Shown here piece after piece: positions 50,243 through 62,427 of a DNA stretch of 64,000 bases. Each line of letters starts with the position of its first letter. Within the stretch, counting starts at the first letter, position 1. Source of the DNA: Gossypium raimondii (Eukaryota > Streptophyta > Magnoliopsida > Malvales > Malvaceae); NCBI RefSeq assembly GCF_025698545.1, contig NC_068575.1, positions 56,119,980 to 56,183,979 on the forward strand, written 5' to 3'. Made by a program: the position numbers and the translations under genes. The notes beneath the pieces are model-generated. The model saw only the letters and a program-made list of their open reading frames with translations, was not told the origin of the DNA and searched no databases.

Positions 50243-50534
50243 AGCACGAAATTGATTTTTATTTTAATTTATTTGTACAAAATAGTTTGTATTAATGTAA
50301 TAAAATACAAAATAGTTTATTTTGAATATTTTGATATTATTTGATGTAATAAAATACAAAATAGTTTATTTTGAATATTTTGATATTATTTCATTTAATA
50401 AAATACAAAATAGTTAATATTCTTAATAATAAAAATTATTTTAAATAATTCAATATGTTAAACACTTGGCATATTATTTCATTTCACAAAATAGGCAAAT
50501 ATTCTTAATAATACAAAGTTGTTTACAATGACGT

Positions 50535-53412
50535 TCAACTATTGCGATTTGGGCATGATCGGCTTGTATGGCCTGGATTCCTACACCATCTGCACAACTT
50601 GCCTTGACTAGTTGTATCTCGGATATCCATATTGTTACGTATTCTAGTCGAGCAAGGTCGACCCTTCAGTTTGCGACGCAATTCTCTATTCGGTGACAGC
50701 TTAAAAGGAGCAAGCGATACGGACGACTACTTATGTTCATCTGAGATACGTGGGAAAACGTGTCTCCAGACGTTGTACATGTTTTCTAATTTGTACACTT
50801 CGTCGACATAGCTCATCGGATCCAGACGGAGATTCTGACAAGCTACAATTACATTAGCGCATGGATAACGAAGTGCATCAAACATCCCACAGTCGCAAGT
50901 CCTATTTCGTAAGTGTACACAATATTGCCCACCAATAACACCTTGGTGCGGTCTGTCAAACTCTGTCACGTGAAACCATAAGTTATCTCGATAGTAACAC
51001 ACTGTGTGCATAGTGTTTACCCGCGCATTGGCCTTTTTAATTTATTGCACTATCTTACTGCACTATACATAGCCTTCCTGTATCTGGCCTGTATAACTCG
51101 CTGCTCGCTTTGAAAATAGTGCCACAAAAAGAAATAATGTCTCTTGCACAACCGATTTTATCGGTAGATGGTACGTTCCTTTTAGAGCAAAATTTATGTA
51201 TTCAGCCAGGTTTGAGGTCATATGACCATATCGTAGGCCGCCATCGTATGCTTGTGCCAACTGTTCGAAACGTATGTTGCAAAGGTAGTCCGCGCCTTCG
51301 CTGTTAATTGAACGCAAAACTACCAACATCTCGTGAAAACGATATTTATTTATTTCATACCCTGCAAATATAAGTCCATAGCGAATATTAAATACCACCT
51401 TTTCATTTACAATAAATTCAAAATGACAAACGAAATAATATTAATAGAAACTAAATACCCATATTGGTCACTTGTCGTCGTTCGCTCTTAGATGTATATT
51501 GCCTGTAGTAGTTGGAAGAAACGTACCTTAGGCAATATCGATGGTGTGTGCACTGCCATAAGCTTCCCTGTCGATCAAATGCAGCTAGTATACCTATACC
51601 TCGATCTAAAATAACATAGATATCAGGTTGGGGGCACACATGCCTCCTTAACCTAGATAGAAAGAAATTACAGTCATCAGATGACTCATCCGGTGTTATT
51701 GCAAACGCAATTGGAATAATTCTCCCACCGCCATCTTGTGTCATTGCAAGCAATAGCCGATGAGTATACCTACCAAACATAAAGGTACCGTCAATTTATA
51801 CCAATGGCTTCAAGTATGGAAATGCGTCTCGGCATTGCTTAAAGGTCTAAAATAGAGATTTGAACACTTGCATCCACGTAGCAATCGGTCGTTGTAGTAC
51901 GGATTTTTCGTTTCAAGGTCTGTGATGCAACCTGGGACGTATCTCTCTAGCAATTGACACCACTGCCATATTTCATTATATGAAGCGTCCCACCCACTAT
52001 GCATCTTCTCCAACGCCTTCTGCTTAGCTATCCAAGCCTTGCGGTAAGAGGGCGTGTACCCCATTTGGCTACGAATATTAGCAATTAAGACTCGCATTGA
52101 AGTCCTGGGATCTACCTTCACCGTGGGTAGTATCAAGCTAGCTAACATAGCTGAATCCATCTTGGGATGATCTTGTGAAACACCTATAAATGGAGTATAT
52201 TAAATAATGCAACATTACATAATAACAGTATTATTTAGAAACCGTCAATACTGTACCTGCAGCACCTGCATGTGGACCTTTGTACTTTTTTATCTCCCAC
52301 AACACTGTCATTTTCCTCAATGAGGCGTAGATTTTACATGAACATGTGCCATCTTGCACGATACACTTTGCCTCAAACTTGTTAGATTTGGATTTAACCA
52401 CGTGGTAGTTAACGCCATTGGTGATGCTATGTTGTTTCAAAGCACCAATAAAACTATCCTTGTTGGAAAACTGATTACCAACTTCAAATTCACCCGAATC
52501 CAGCCCCGAACTTGTACGATCACGCAATAGGCGTGGTAGCTCTGGAAACTCTAACGTATTATCTACAGACAGATCGACATTATGCATGTGGGCTGGAGGT
52601 GAGTATGCTTTGAATCGTGGATTTTATTCTTCATCTAAACTCCTTTTAGCCTCTTCAGGTTCTATTGGAATAGGCTCCGGTTCAGAAAATAAGCCAACTT
52701 CTGCACCATCAGGCCCGGGCTATCGAGGTGGATCCACATCAGAGTCATCTTCTAACCCAGCATCATCTGCAACGTACGAGGTCCCCTCATCGATGGACGT
52801 TGTAGAGAGTACATCATCCATTCTTCTGGGCATTTCATAACGTCCCCAATTAAATGTAGATTGACAACCACTAGAACTTAATGTCGTTCCTCAGTACGTA
52901 TTCCCAACATCATACATCGAGCCACCGACATACATGTCTCATCCACCGACAGAGTGTCTTGCAGGGGATGTGTATTCCACACCGCTACCAAACATGAGCT
53001 GTTTCGAGTTTTGTAACCCGCTAACCGAGTGTCGGCCAGGGGTTGTGTATACCTCTCGAACACCAGTCGCAAGTACATCATTTGGCGATGTAAATTGTAC
53101 ATATAACTCAATATAAGATGCTCCACTAGCAAGATGGGTCTGCATGATTGCCTCCAAGCTACGAGCACCTTTTATGTCGAACGAGTCATATGTCACTGGA
53201 TCAACAGAAGAACAAAATCGATACGTAATAGACAGAAATTTCATTGGCGTCATTCTAAAAATTTTACGCCTAATTCTTTTACGAAGTTCTGTCAAATCTA
53301 TGTTCTGGTTAAAAACCAGTCGCACTGTATTCTCCGATAAAAAAATAACACCGTTCTCGGTGTGACAAACCTCACCATCATAGTAAATAACAACACTAAT
53401 ACGTTCACTCAT
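50535..53412 (-). pseudogene. MULE transposase (MuDR/MURA type), degenerate
   Basis: The start MSERISVVIYYDGE at 53412 opens the usual N-terminal region of this MULE group. The MuDR DNA-binding region (FEVGNQFSNKDSFIGALKQ, about 52231-52490) follows. Then come the linker ending LFRPL-like and the MULE catalytic domain, with IDGTF (about 51785-51800, the first Asp, preceded by a TAA), ITPDESSDDCNFFL and LDRGIGILAAF. A SWIM zinc finger lies at 50853-50897, where the last ligand, normally His, is Asn. After a TAG at 50727 the frame runs on to a CCHC knuckle (CRWCRNPGHTSRSC) and ends TGA at 50535. Several stops and breaks between 51000 and 53000 kill the frame. The role of an intact homologue is cut-and-paste transposition from the terminal repeats. 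Confidence 0.88.
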
Positions 53413-53513
53413 CTTTAATTTCTAACCTTCTTAGCCTCTCTAAATTGTTTTTGCTGTAACTTATGCAATCTGAGAACATTTTTTGCCTCATTTTTTGCCT
53501 CAGCCCAAACATG

Positions 53514-53803
53514 CTACTGTAGCAAAAGCGCGTCCACGTGGGAGCGATTTCAAAAGTATTTCTGATAAAGCATCCTGCCTGGAGCATTTTTTATACTATT
53601 TTCTCAGAAATGTCAACTTGAAATTATTTTTTCAGAACCTACTGTAGCAAAAGCGCGTCCACGTGAGAGCGATTTCAGAAATTCTTTTGATAAAACATCC
53701 TGCTTGAAGCGTTTTTTATACTATTTGCTCAGAAACGTCAACTCGAAATTATTTTTTCAGGACCTACTGTATCAAAAACGCGTCCACGTGGGAGCGATTT
53801 CCT
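53514..53803. repeat. 125-bp tandem repeat inside the MULE right end
   Basis: Units start CTACTGTA at 53514, 53639 and 53764 (the last one partial). Each holds GCGTCCACGTG and GAGCGATTTC, the same kind of GC-rich module found in the terminal repeats. Confidence 0.9.
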
Positions 53804-54027
53804 TAATAGATTTTTAATTAAATCACTCAAGTAACCCTAAACCCTAATTTAATTGATTTTTTCTTAAAAAATCATAAACACGAAACCTAATCCAATTTTG
53901 AAAAAATTATAATTAATTTAATTAAGAAACCCTAAACCCTAATCTCTTATTCATTTAATTTTTTCTCCAAAACCTTAAAAATCCTAAAAACCCTAACCCG
54001 AAAAACCAAAACCTAACGTGGGAGAAA

Positions 54028-54261
54028 CAGGCAAAATGCGTCCCAAGGGGAGCGCTTATGTGGCAGCAAAATGCGTCCTTGAGGGAGCGATTTATGTCCA
54101 CGTAGGCAAAGCGCGCCCTCAGGGATACGTTTTTCTACCATGTCCCCTGACATCGCGCTGACGTGGACGCGCTTTCGGGGAAAGGGCCATTCCGGTAAAT
54201 AATAAAATATCAGGGCCATTTCGATAAATTTAAAAAAAGAACTTTTAATGGTGTTTTGCCC
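54028..54261 (-). repeat. Right terminal inverted repeat of the MULE
   Basis: Inverted copy of 47608-47844. It ends GTTTTGCCC and is followed by AATTACACA. Confidence 0.92.
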
Positions 54262-54270
54262 AATTACACA

Positions 54271-54847
54271 ATTACATAATTTAAAATAAAAAATTAATTA
54301 CTATAAAAAAATTCATAGTTTAAAAATATTAATTACAATTAATTTTTTTAAACAAGTAACAAATATCAAACTTAAATTATGCAATATTTTAATCCAATAA
54401 ACTAATAGGTAATAAGGTTACTAATAAAAATAATTAAAAATAAAATTTAGAGTTTTTACAGTGATGTATTATTTCATAAAATAAAAATATATAACTTTTA
54501 TAAAGGGTTTTATAAAGTTATAATAAATTTTATAAGACTTTTATAAAGATTTATAATATAATAATAACATAATTATTTTTAGGCCATATATTTATGAGTC
54601 TTGATACTCATTAATAGAGTCCGCCAAGCATATATTTTTGGGGTTAGAATCAGCCAAAAATATTAAGGCACTAAAATTTCTTGTAACATTAATTTGGATA
54701 GTTAGCATGTCTTTTATGATTTTTGAACTAGGGAATAAATTAAAATAAAGTATGATCTAACTTCCATAATTTTTAGTATAATTTATTTATTTATTTTTAA
54801 TATAAATTTTTATTATAATTTTATAAAATACATGTAATTATAGTTAT
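54271..54847. other. AT-rich spacer
   Basis: Spacer between the MULE and the inverted LTR; no gene. The DNA on both sides of the MULE (AATTACA phrases) suggests it landed in an older repeat. Confidence 0.4.
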
Positions 54848-56868
54848 TGTTGAAACCTCTTTTTAAAATAAAAAGCGTTTCGACTTTTATTTTGAAAATA
54901 AAAAGAATGGGAGTCGCCACCGACATTTTTTTGAGGTGTGATCGGATCACCTTGGATAATTTTTAATTTGATCGTCCCGATTTCGGAAAAGAGATTATAT
55001 CTCGTAAGTTGGAACACAATCCTTTTCTGATTCCCGAGATAATTTTTAAGAAATATGTTTTTTTAAAGAAAAAGGTTCGTATATTTGAAATTATCAAAGA
55101 ATCGAGACCCCGTAAGTTAGGGTACGATCTTTTCAAAAATCTCAAACACTGAGTATTACACTATCTTGGAAGCTTTTGGATAAAATGATTTTAAGACTTA
55201 AATCATATTAAATGTAATCTTTTTACGAATAAAATGCGAGGAATGATAATGTACAAAAAATATATAAATCAAAAATGGTATAAATTAAAAAATAGTATTA
55301 TATAAGAATATTATCGTATAAATCTTTAAAGCAAAGAAGTATATATAAGTGAATTTAAAATGTATTGTAAAATAAAATAAAAAATGTATAAATTATATTG
55401 AAATTACATAAAAAAACTATATAAAATAATAGATGGAAATTAAAATAATAATATATGATAAATTAAAAAAGTAATTACACATGAAAACTTAGAATAATAA
55501 TACATATAAAACTTAAAATAATAATACATGATGAATTTAAATACCAAATACATGATAAATTTAAAAATAATATTAAGCTTAAACATAAAAATAATGTTAG
55601 ATTTAAAATTAAACGCATTTAAAAAAAATAGCAGAGTAATGAATATTTAAATAAATTAAAAAAAACGAACAAATTAAATCAAGCTAATGAGGATTGCATT
55701 GGATTTAAAACAAAATTAGAGGAGAAAAAATGAAAATAAAATAAAGCAAAAGGGCCGAATGTAATGCGCAAATAACTTGGGGGACCAAGTGGGAAATAAT
55801 CTCTGTCCCTCCAAAACGTGACGTTTCAACCTGGACTGAAATGAAACAAAATAAAAATACAGGGCGAAATTTAAAAAATAAAAAAAACTGATTTGAATAC
55901 GTCACAAAAGAGGGGGACCAAATGTGAAAATTGCCCAATAGCTGCAAAACGCGCGGATCCTATCATCGGGTCGGGTCAGTACGTGGGTCACGGGCCAATA
56001 CGGCACCGTTTTAAAGCCACTTAAATAGGCTCTAAACAGTGTCGTTTTATGCCCTATATAAATACCACTCAAAACCCTAAAGTCAGAATACTTTACAACT
56101 TTATTAAATTATTAGAAAAAAACCTAAACCTCTTTCGCCCTCTGCCGCCTCAAAACCCGTAACTCTGTCTGACTCCGATTTGGACGGAGTAAACAGAGCT
56201 CCGACGACGTGCTCGCACAGGTGAGTTTCTTGCTTCATTTTTTTTCTTTTTCCCTTTTTTTTTTCCATGCTGAATCAATCACAGAAAAGAAAAGCAACGA
56301 AAAAAAAACTCCAGTCACCTTTAGAAAAAATTCTGATTTGCCTCTTAACTTTCTTTTTTTTTTGAAGTTTTTTTCTATTGATTTCGTATCCCCCAAAACA
56401 ATACAGAAATAGGGCTTTTATAGCCCCGAAATACATCGATTTTTATTTTTCCTTTATTTTTTCTGTTTTTCTATATTTCTTCGTTTCTTCTTTTTTCTTT
56501 TCTGTTATTGTTGCGATTTTTGCGGCCTCTTCCCTTTGTTTCTTTGCTGTCGTTTGTTGCGTTTGTTGCAGGTTTGGCCAGCCTAGAGTGGAGGCACACA
56601 TGCGGCTGGGGCGAGAGGCTGGTGCGTGCGGAGGGCAGGAGCTGCGCCTGGATTGTTCTAGAAACCCTAGGGGTTTCTGAAAACTATTTTTTCGGGCTTC
56701 AATGTAATTGGGCTGGTATTGGGCTATTTGGGTTAATGTATTGGGCTATTTGGGTTAATAGATATTTGGGCTGTGTAAATGGACTTTTATATAGACTGCT
56801 ATTTTATTATTTTTATTGGTTTATTTTAGTTTGGTTTTAATGGGCCCGAATAAAATTTGGATTTTACA
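54848..56868 (-). mobile_element. 3' LTR of a truncated gypsy-like element, inverted
   Basis: Read on the minus strand it starts TGTAAAATCC at 56868 and ends GGTTTCAACA at 54848, with GGTGGCGACTCCCA and TCCGATCACACC near the end, as in the solo LTR at 22185. Directly outside its 5' end on the minus strand lies AAAAGAGGGTCAGC, a polypurine tract. This marks it as the 3' LTR of an element whose interior has been lost. The flanks GTTAT and GCTGA do not match, which agrees with truncation. Length is 2021 bp. Confidence 0.78.
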
Positions 56869-59800
56869 GCTGACCCTCTTTTGTATATTGATTAGATTGA
56901 TAATCTATCAATAATAAAAAAGTTTTGAAAAAATACAAAATTGTGTTAGTTTCATGCTAGATCAAAAACCAAAACTGGAAACGGAAAGGATTATTTTAGG
57001 ACCTAATAAATTTATGTATGGGTTGGGCATAATAAGTCATTGTGCGAATGATATCTTCCTAATGTTCATGTGCCGAGCCGGTTCTAACAAAATTTTAGGT
57101 CTATTTGATAAGTTTGAGTTTGGTCTCAAAAATAAATTTAATATTTTGTTCAAACTCGACCCGAATAAAAATATTAAAACTAGGTCTAATTTGATATGCA
57201 TGTATTAAATTTTATATAAAAATAAAAATAAAAATAAAAATATTAACCACAATAAAAACATTAAAATAAATATTTTCTAACAAATAGAAAATAAATTTTT
57301 AAAAGATTTTTATACTTAAATAGCACTAAGATATTTGTAATTTTAACAAGCAAATACCTTTAAAATAGTAGAAAAATCAATAATAAAACAAGAGTTATAC
57401 AATATCCAAATAATAAACAACTTAATAATAAAATGATAGCAAAAACTGTAGAAAACAACAACAAAACAACAGTTTTTTTTTTCAAATTCAAGCCAGACTA
57501 AAAACTTTTATCCAAATTATTTTTAAACTTATATTTTTATCCAAAATCTCAGTTTTCGACTGCACAGCCAGACCCTTCTAATTCAAAGGATATGCCATTA
57601 TGATATGCCTTTTTATGGGTTGTTGCAGCTTGATGAATTGCGACCTAAATGCTATTGGCAACCCTTAAAGTGTCTAGTTCTCCCCTTATTTTTGGCCAGG
57701 GTTCTTGAATAAAAGCTTGAATATCCTTTGTTACAGTCTGCAAAAACTAGGAGAACAGGAGGATATCTATAGCTTTCAACAGGAGAAAAAGACAAAATCT
57801 CTCTTTGAGTTGTCTGTCACTTTGTGCTGCAATATTAAACAAGGATTGTTGGTTATCGTAGTATACAATGCTGAACACATCGCTCATGCTTTTAGCTTTC
57901 ATTCTTAGGTCAGCGTTTTCAATTGCTAGCTTTATATAGAAATCGGTTTTGTGCTGGGATTAATTACTTAGACTGCAAGGAAGGGGCTTCAAGACAAAAA
58001 TGGTAGCTTCCAAGATACGCGAATTAGTTACTGCTATGATTTGCCATTCTATTTACATTGGACTTGAAATGAAGGTTTTGGTGTTTCCGGCTTTCGGAAA
58101 TTTAACAGCTAGCGAGAAGCTTCAGCATACTGTAGAAATTATGAAAGAAATGAAGATGAAACATGAAAAGATGGATCATACTCCGGGAGTCTTATATCCT
58201 TTGCCACCGGAAAATGGAGTTTTTGCAGGCAGGGAGAGTTGCCACTTGTCAGCCTTTTTTTTTTTTCTTCTCTCGAGCAGAAAAGATGAAACATGATGGA
58301 TTTCTTAAATATTAAGTCGCACAGCAGACAAATTCAATTGATAATGTAATAAAATTATCTATGTCATCAGTTGAAACGTGGTGGAGGTAAGGGAAGCCGC
58401 GTGTCTCTGCTCCATACGTATTTCTTCCGACTCAGTTCCACACAGGAAGCGGGTCGACTGTTGCTAATAGTTAAGTCATCCAAAGTAAAAATAATATTTA
58501 ATATAAAATGATTAAAAATAAGATTAAATGTGACAATTTATTTAAATATATTAATTTTTTTAATTTTTTAATTTTTTAATTTTAATCTTTCAAATTAACA
58601 AATAAATAATTTAAAGAAAGTGACTTTCTTTAAAAAAAAAATAAGATACTAAAAAAATTATGTTGTTGCTTCGTTTGTTTAATTTAAAAGCAGTGGCAGG
58701 GCGTGGAACAAAGAAAGCCCTTTAATAATGATGAAAGATTGACTGATCCAATTACTTGCTTGTGAAGCTTAAAATCAATTTTATAAAATGAAATTCAAGA
58801 AAAACCCAATAATAAAAGTTTGCTGAAATAAGTTGGAAAAGACAGGTTGGGGTAGAGGGAGAGTCGTAGGATATGTTATTTTGGTAGTCGTAGAACAATT
58901 TTAATGAAATACGTATGCAATCATTTAAAAAAGCTTTGCTCATCACCCTTATGGCCTGGGAATTATACCCACTTCACTGGTGAGACTTTAAACTCTCCAA
59001 ACCCCCTGAAAATTATACTTGTTCCGCTAATCGATTATTTGATTAGATCTCAATTCACAATTTATATGATTCACATATAAAATATTTGTGTTCTTTTATA
59101 AACTCACACGATGTAAGTTCATATCATTATGCAAGCCAGCACAAACAAAACACATAAACACATTTTTTATCCTAAAATTGATTACATATTGAACTTATCC
59201 AGTGACATCCAAAAACAGTAAACCTGTGTTTGCATCAGGTAAAATGGTAAGAATAATTTTAGAACAGAATTCGTAACACACGCGGCAATCTATAGCGCGT
59301 TGGAACTGACATCCTAAGAAATACCTAACCTAACCTAGGACTAGAACGGCGAGAAAAGCAACTCCAATAGTGAAGTGGATAAGATCTCTCTCAGCCAGCT
59401 CAGACAAACTGAAGCTGATTCATGAAACCTCTTGTCTTAACTTCTCAACTCACCCCCAAAAAGATTTTATTTTCTCAGCACATACTTTTACCCGTTTCCT
59501 TTTTCTTACAAACTGTAATACTGATGTGTGTACACAGACTTTATACCTTTATTTGCTTACGACGCTTGTTTCTCCGTGTAAACTATACTTTGTTCATAAA
59601 ATTCCCAACGCATATTCAGATTTCAGGGGTTATTTTGCAGTTGTTTTTGTCAGATTTCAAATGACAAATTCTGTTCTATATTTCTCTGCGCATCTCTATT
59701 TTTTCCCACTGGTATTTGGTTTCACTTGACTTCAACTGCAGGTTCTATATATTCATTGTTTGATTAGACTCCTCTGTTCAGATTTATTATTATTATTATT

Positions 59801-59877
59801 TTGGAATCATTTCTGTGTCTTTGGGAAAACCCAGATTCCGAATCAAAATCTGGGTTTTGGGGGCTAAAAGGTACTTA
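56869..59877. other. Spacer upstream of the F-box gene
   Basis: Holds the lost-interior side of the truncated LTR element, degenerate repeats, and one unrecognised open frame at 58000-58296. The last 400-500 bases before 59878 are the likely promoter and leader of the F-box gene. Confidence 0.45.
58000..58296 (+). other. Unrecognised open frame, 98 codons
   Basis: The frame starts MVASKIRELVTAMIC and holds a Lys/Met-rich stretch (VEIMKEMKMKHEKMDHTPG) and LYPLPPENG. This segment is less AT-rich than its surroundings, as a coding exon or a gene relic would be. I do not recognise the family and see no clear neighbouring exons. It may be a fragment or may be non-coding. Confidence 0.25.
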
Positions 59878-60925
59878 ATGGGTGCCAACATATCTGGAGC
59901 TATGGTCGACAGAGATGAAGGCGGTTCTCCATTGAAGCCGAGACTTGGTGACATACCAGAGAGCTGCGCGGCCTTGGTTCTGGCCCTGTTAGACCCACCT
60001 GAGATTTGCAAATTGGCTCGAGTGAACCGATCTTTTCATGGTGCTTCGTCGGCTGATTTTATATGGGAATCGAAACTGCCATCCAATTATATATTCATCG
60101 TGGAGAAAGTGCTAAGAGATACAACTTTATTAAACCTGCAGAAGAAACAACTTTACGCTGGGCTATGCAGGCCTAATCCCTTTGATGCTGGCAGAAAGGT
60201 AAATATTATTTCACACTCGTTCTTTTACTCTCCCTGCCTCTCTCTCTCTTTCCCTCCATTTTCTTTTTACATAATGTTGGGTTTTGACTTGTATTCTTTT
60301 GGCAGGAGATATGGCTAGATAAGAATACAGGTGGGGTTTGTTTATCAATATCTTCCAAAGCCTTAACCATCACAGGGATCGATGACAGGAGATATTGGAC
60401 TCACATTTCCACCGAGGAATCAAGGTGTATTTGTGTTTATCATTCGATCTTGGGGCCTTGGAAATCATTGAATTTGATTGATTTGGTATGCATTAATGCA
60501 GATATCCTACAGTAGCATACCTACAGCAAATTTGGTGGTTCCAAGTGGATGGAGAGGTCGAGTTTGGATTCCCAGTGGGGACATATAGCTTATTCTTCAG
60601 GCTCCAGCTGGGGAAATCTTCAAAGAGACTGGGTCGGCGTGTTTGTAACTCGAAGCACATCCATGGCTGGGAAATAAAGCCCGTACGATTCCAGCTAACA
60701 ACTTCAGAGGGGCAAAGTGTCGAATCCCGGTGTCATTTAGACAATCCTGGAAACTGGGTCCTTTACAGAGTGGGAGATTTTGTCGTACAAAATCCTAATG
60801 CGTTCACAAATATCAAATTTTCATTGACCCAGATCGACTGTACTCACACCAAAGGCGGCCTTTGTGTGGATGCTGCTTTAATTTACCCCACTACTGTAGC
60901 TAAAGAGATTAGGTCATGTTCGTGA
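59878..60925 (+). CDS. PP2-A13: F-box protein of the PP2-A13 type (F-box plus phloem-lectin domain)
   Basis: Three exons on the plus strand, GT-AG: 59878-60198, 60306-60424 and 60502-60925, giving 287 unbroken residues, the usual family length. I chose the ATG at 59878 (MGANISGAM) because homologues begin MGAN; an in-frame ATG lies 63 bases upstream. The F-box spans about residues 23-64 ([28 protein letters not shown] in outline). From about residue 108 the PP2/Nictaba-like lectin domain follows, with [67 protein letters not shown] and [12 protein letters not shown]. Family role: substrate receptor of SCF ubiquitin ligases, perhaps recognising glycans. The MGxxxS start allows N-myristoylation. 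PP2-A12 and PP2-A13 cannot be separated by eye. Confidence 0.93.
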
Positions 60926-62427
60926 GATTTGACAACTTTATAGCTGTAAATATCGAATTGTAGATGTAGTAATTTCATCTTTCTGTTCATCAAGTTTAAA
61001 TCTTGCTTTTTATTAGATGCTTTTTAAGTAAAAACACAAGCGAATTTATCCCTTTAATTTTTTATTCACACAGTAAATTTATTTTATTTACTTTCAAATA
61101 AAATCCAATATTTTTATGTTAATCAAATTGTATTCATTTACTCTTAAATATATGTGCATTTCATGAGATTACATTTAAATTTAGAAGTTTAAAAAATACA
61201 CTTATTTAAAAAGTGGATACAATAATAAGTAATCTCTAAATTTGACATTTTTTCTTGATCCCTAAAATTTGTCCAATTTTGGTAAAATTTTCAATTTAGA
61301 TTTCATTCATGACATGTCACTTTAAGGTTGTACCACATCATCATCTAAAATTTACAATTTTATATAAAATCTAAAACTACAAAAGAATATTATAAATTAT
61401 AATTTTTAAAACATTTTAAAATAATTTCAAGTGATGTCATAATTCAATCTTAAAGTGCTATGTTATGTTACCTTAACAAAACCCAAATTCAATGATTAAA
61501 TTGAAATAAATTGTCAAATTCTAAAATTAATTTGAATAAAAATATAGAATTAAAGTGAGAAGAATTTACAAATTAAAGTTAATTTATTCCTTTAGAAAAA
61601 CATAGGACAGAAAATGATGTAATTTTTTAAATATTATTTAGAAATAAGAGATGAAAAATACTAAAAATATTAGAGGAAACGTTTGGTTCGCTGTAATGGA
61701 ATAGAGCTGTAACGGAATAGAGTTGTAATTCAATTGTTTGGTTGAATGGAATGGAATAAAACTGTAATGGTATTTTTGTGTTTGATTGAATGGAATGATG
61801 TTGTAATAGCATAAGAAAAAAACTAAAATGACCAGAATACCCTTAATAGAAATTTTTTAAAGATAATTTTTCTTATTAAATTTTACTAGGATTATTATTA
61901 AATTTAATAATAAATAATAATTTAATCATATTTTAATATAATTATTACCAAATATAATTTAATAAAATAAAATAAATAATTTAATAGCATTCTTAATATA
62001 ATTATTATTAAAATATGAATTAATAAAAATCATAACATAATCTCATGGGATCATGGTTGCCAAATTACAAATATTGATCCAAAATAATAATTATTCTCAT
62101 TTTATATATATGAAAGATATCAAACATCTATACACCAAACAAGCAAGCATATCCATTTTTTAACTTCTCTATATTTTTCCCCAACCTATTAACATCAATT
62201 CCAAAAATATTCCCCCAAAAATATCAAAAAAGAAAAAGGGTCATGCTCTACCATTTATGTATCTTCAACCTGAATCACTTTCCATACTCCCCACGTTCTT
62301 CAACCCTCTTGGTCTCTGCATCATGCCAAAACCCCACATCAAAAACATGAATAATAGCATAAAAAATTATTGCATTGTAGGAAATGTAAAAGAAGAGAAA
62401 CCAAATCATATATTACCTTCTTAGAAC
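60926..62427. other. F-box gene 3' flank and AT-rich spacer
   Basis: The first 100 or so bases are the likely 3' untranslated region. Around 61680-61830 is a degenerate repeat (TTTGGTT.GCTGTAATGGAATAG, TTGAATGGAATGG). No gene was seen. Confidence 0.45.

Larger units (their letters stand above)
47608..54261. mobile_element. Mutator-like element (MULE) carrying a PMD gene and a MURA transposase, both decayed
   Basis: The element has long terminal inverted repeats (about 235 bp: 47608-47844 and 54028-54261). They begin GGGCAAAAYAC on both ends and share ATATTTTATTATTTACCGGAATG-like and GCGCGCTTTGC-like blocks. A perfect 9-bp target duplication AATTACACA flanks it (47599-47607 and 54262-54270), as expected for Mutator. 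Inside, a plant mobile domain gene runs rightward (48102-50242) and a MuDR-type transposase runs leftward (50535-53412). Their 3' ends face each other about 290 bp apart. Both have several stops, so this copy cannot encode working proteins. Family knowledge: PMD sequences occur in plant MULEs and gypsy elements as well as in host genes such as MAIN and MAIL1. Confidence 0.95.

Noticed and set aside
53831..54000. CCCTAAA-type telomere-like repeats
   Set aside because: Only scattered, imperfect units in AT-rich DNA inside the MULE end; no telomeric array.
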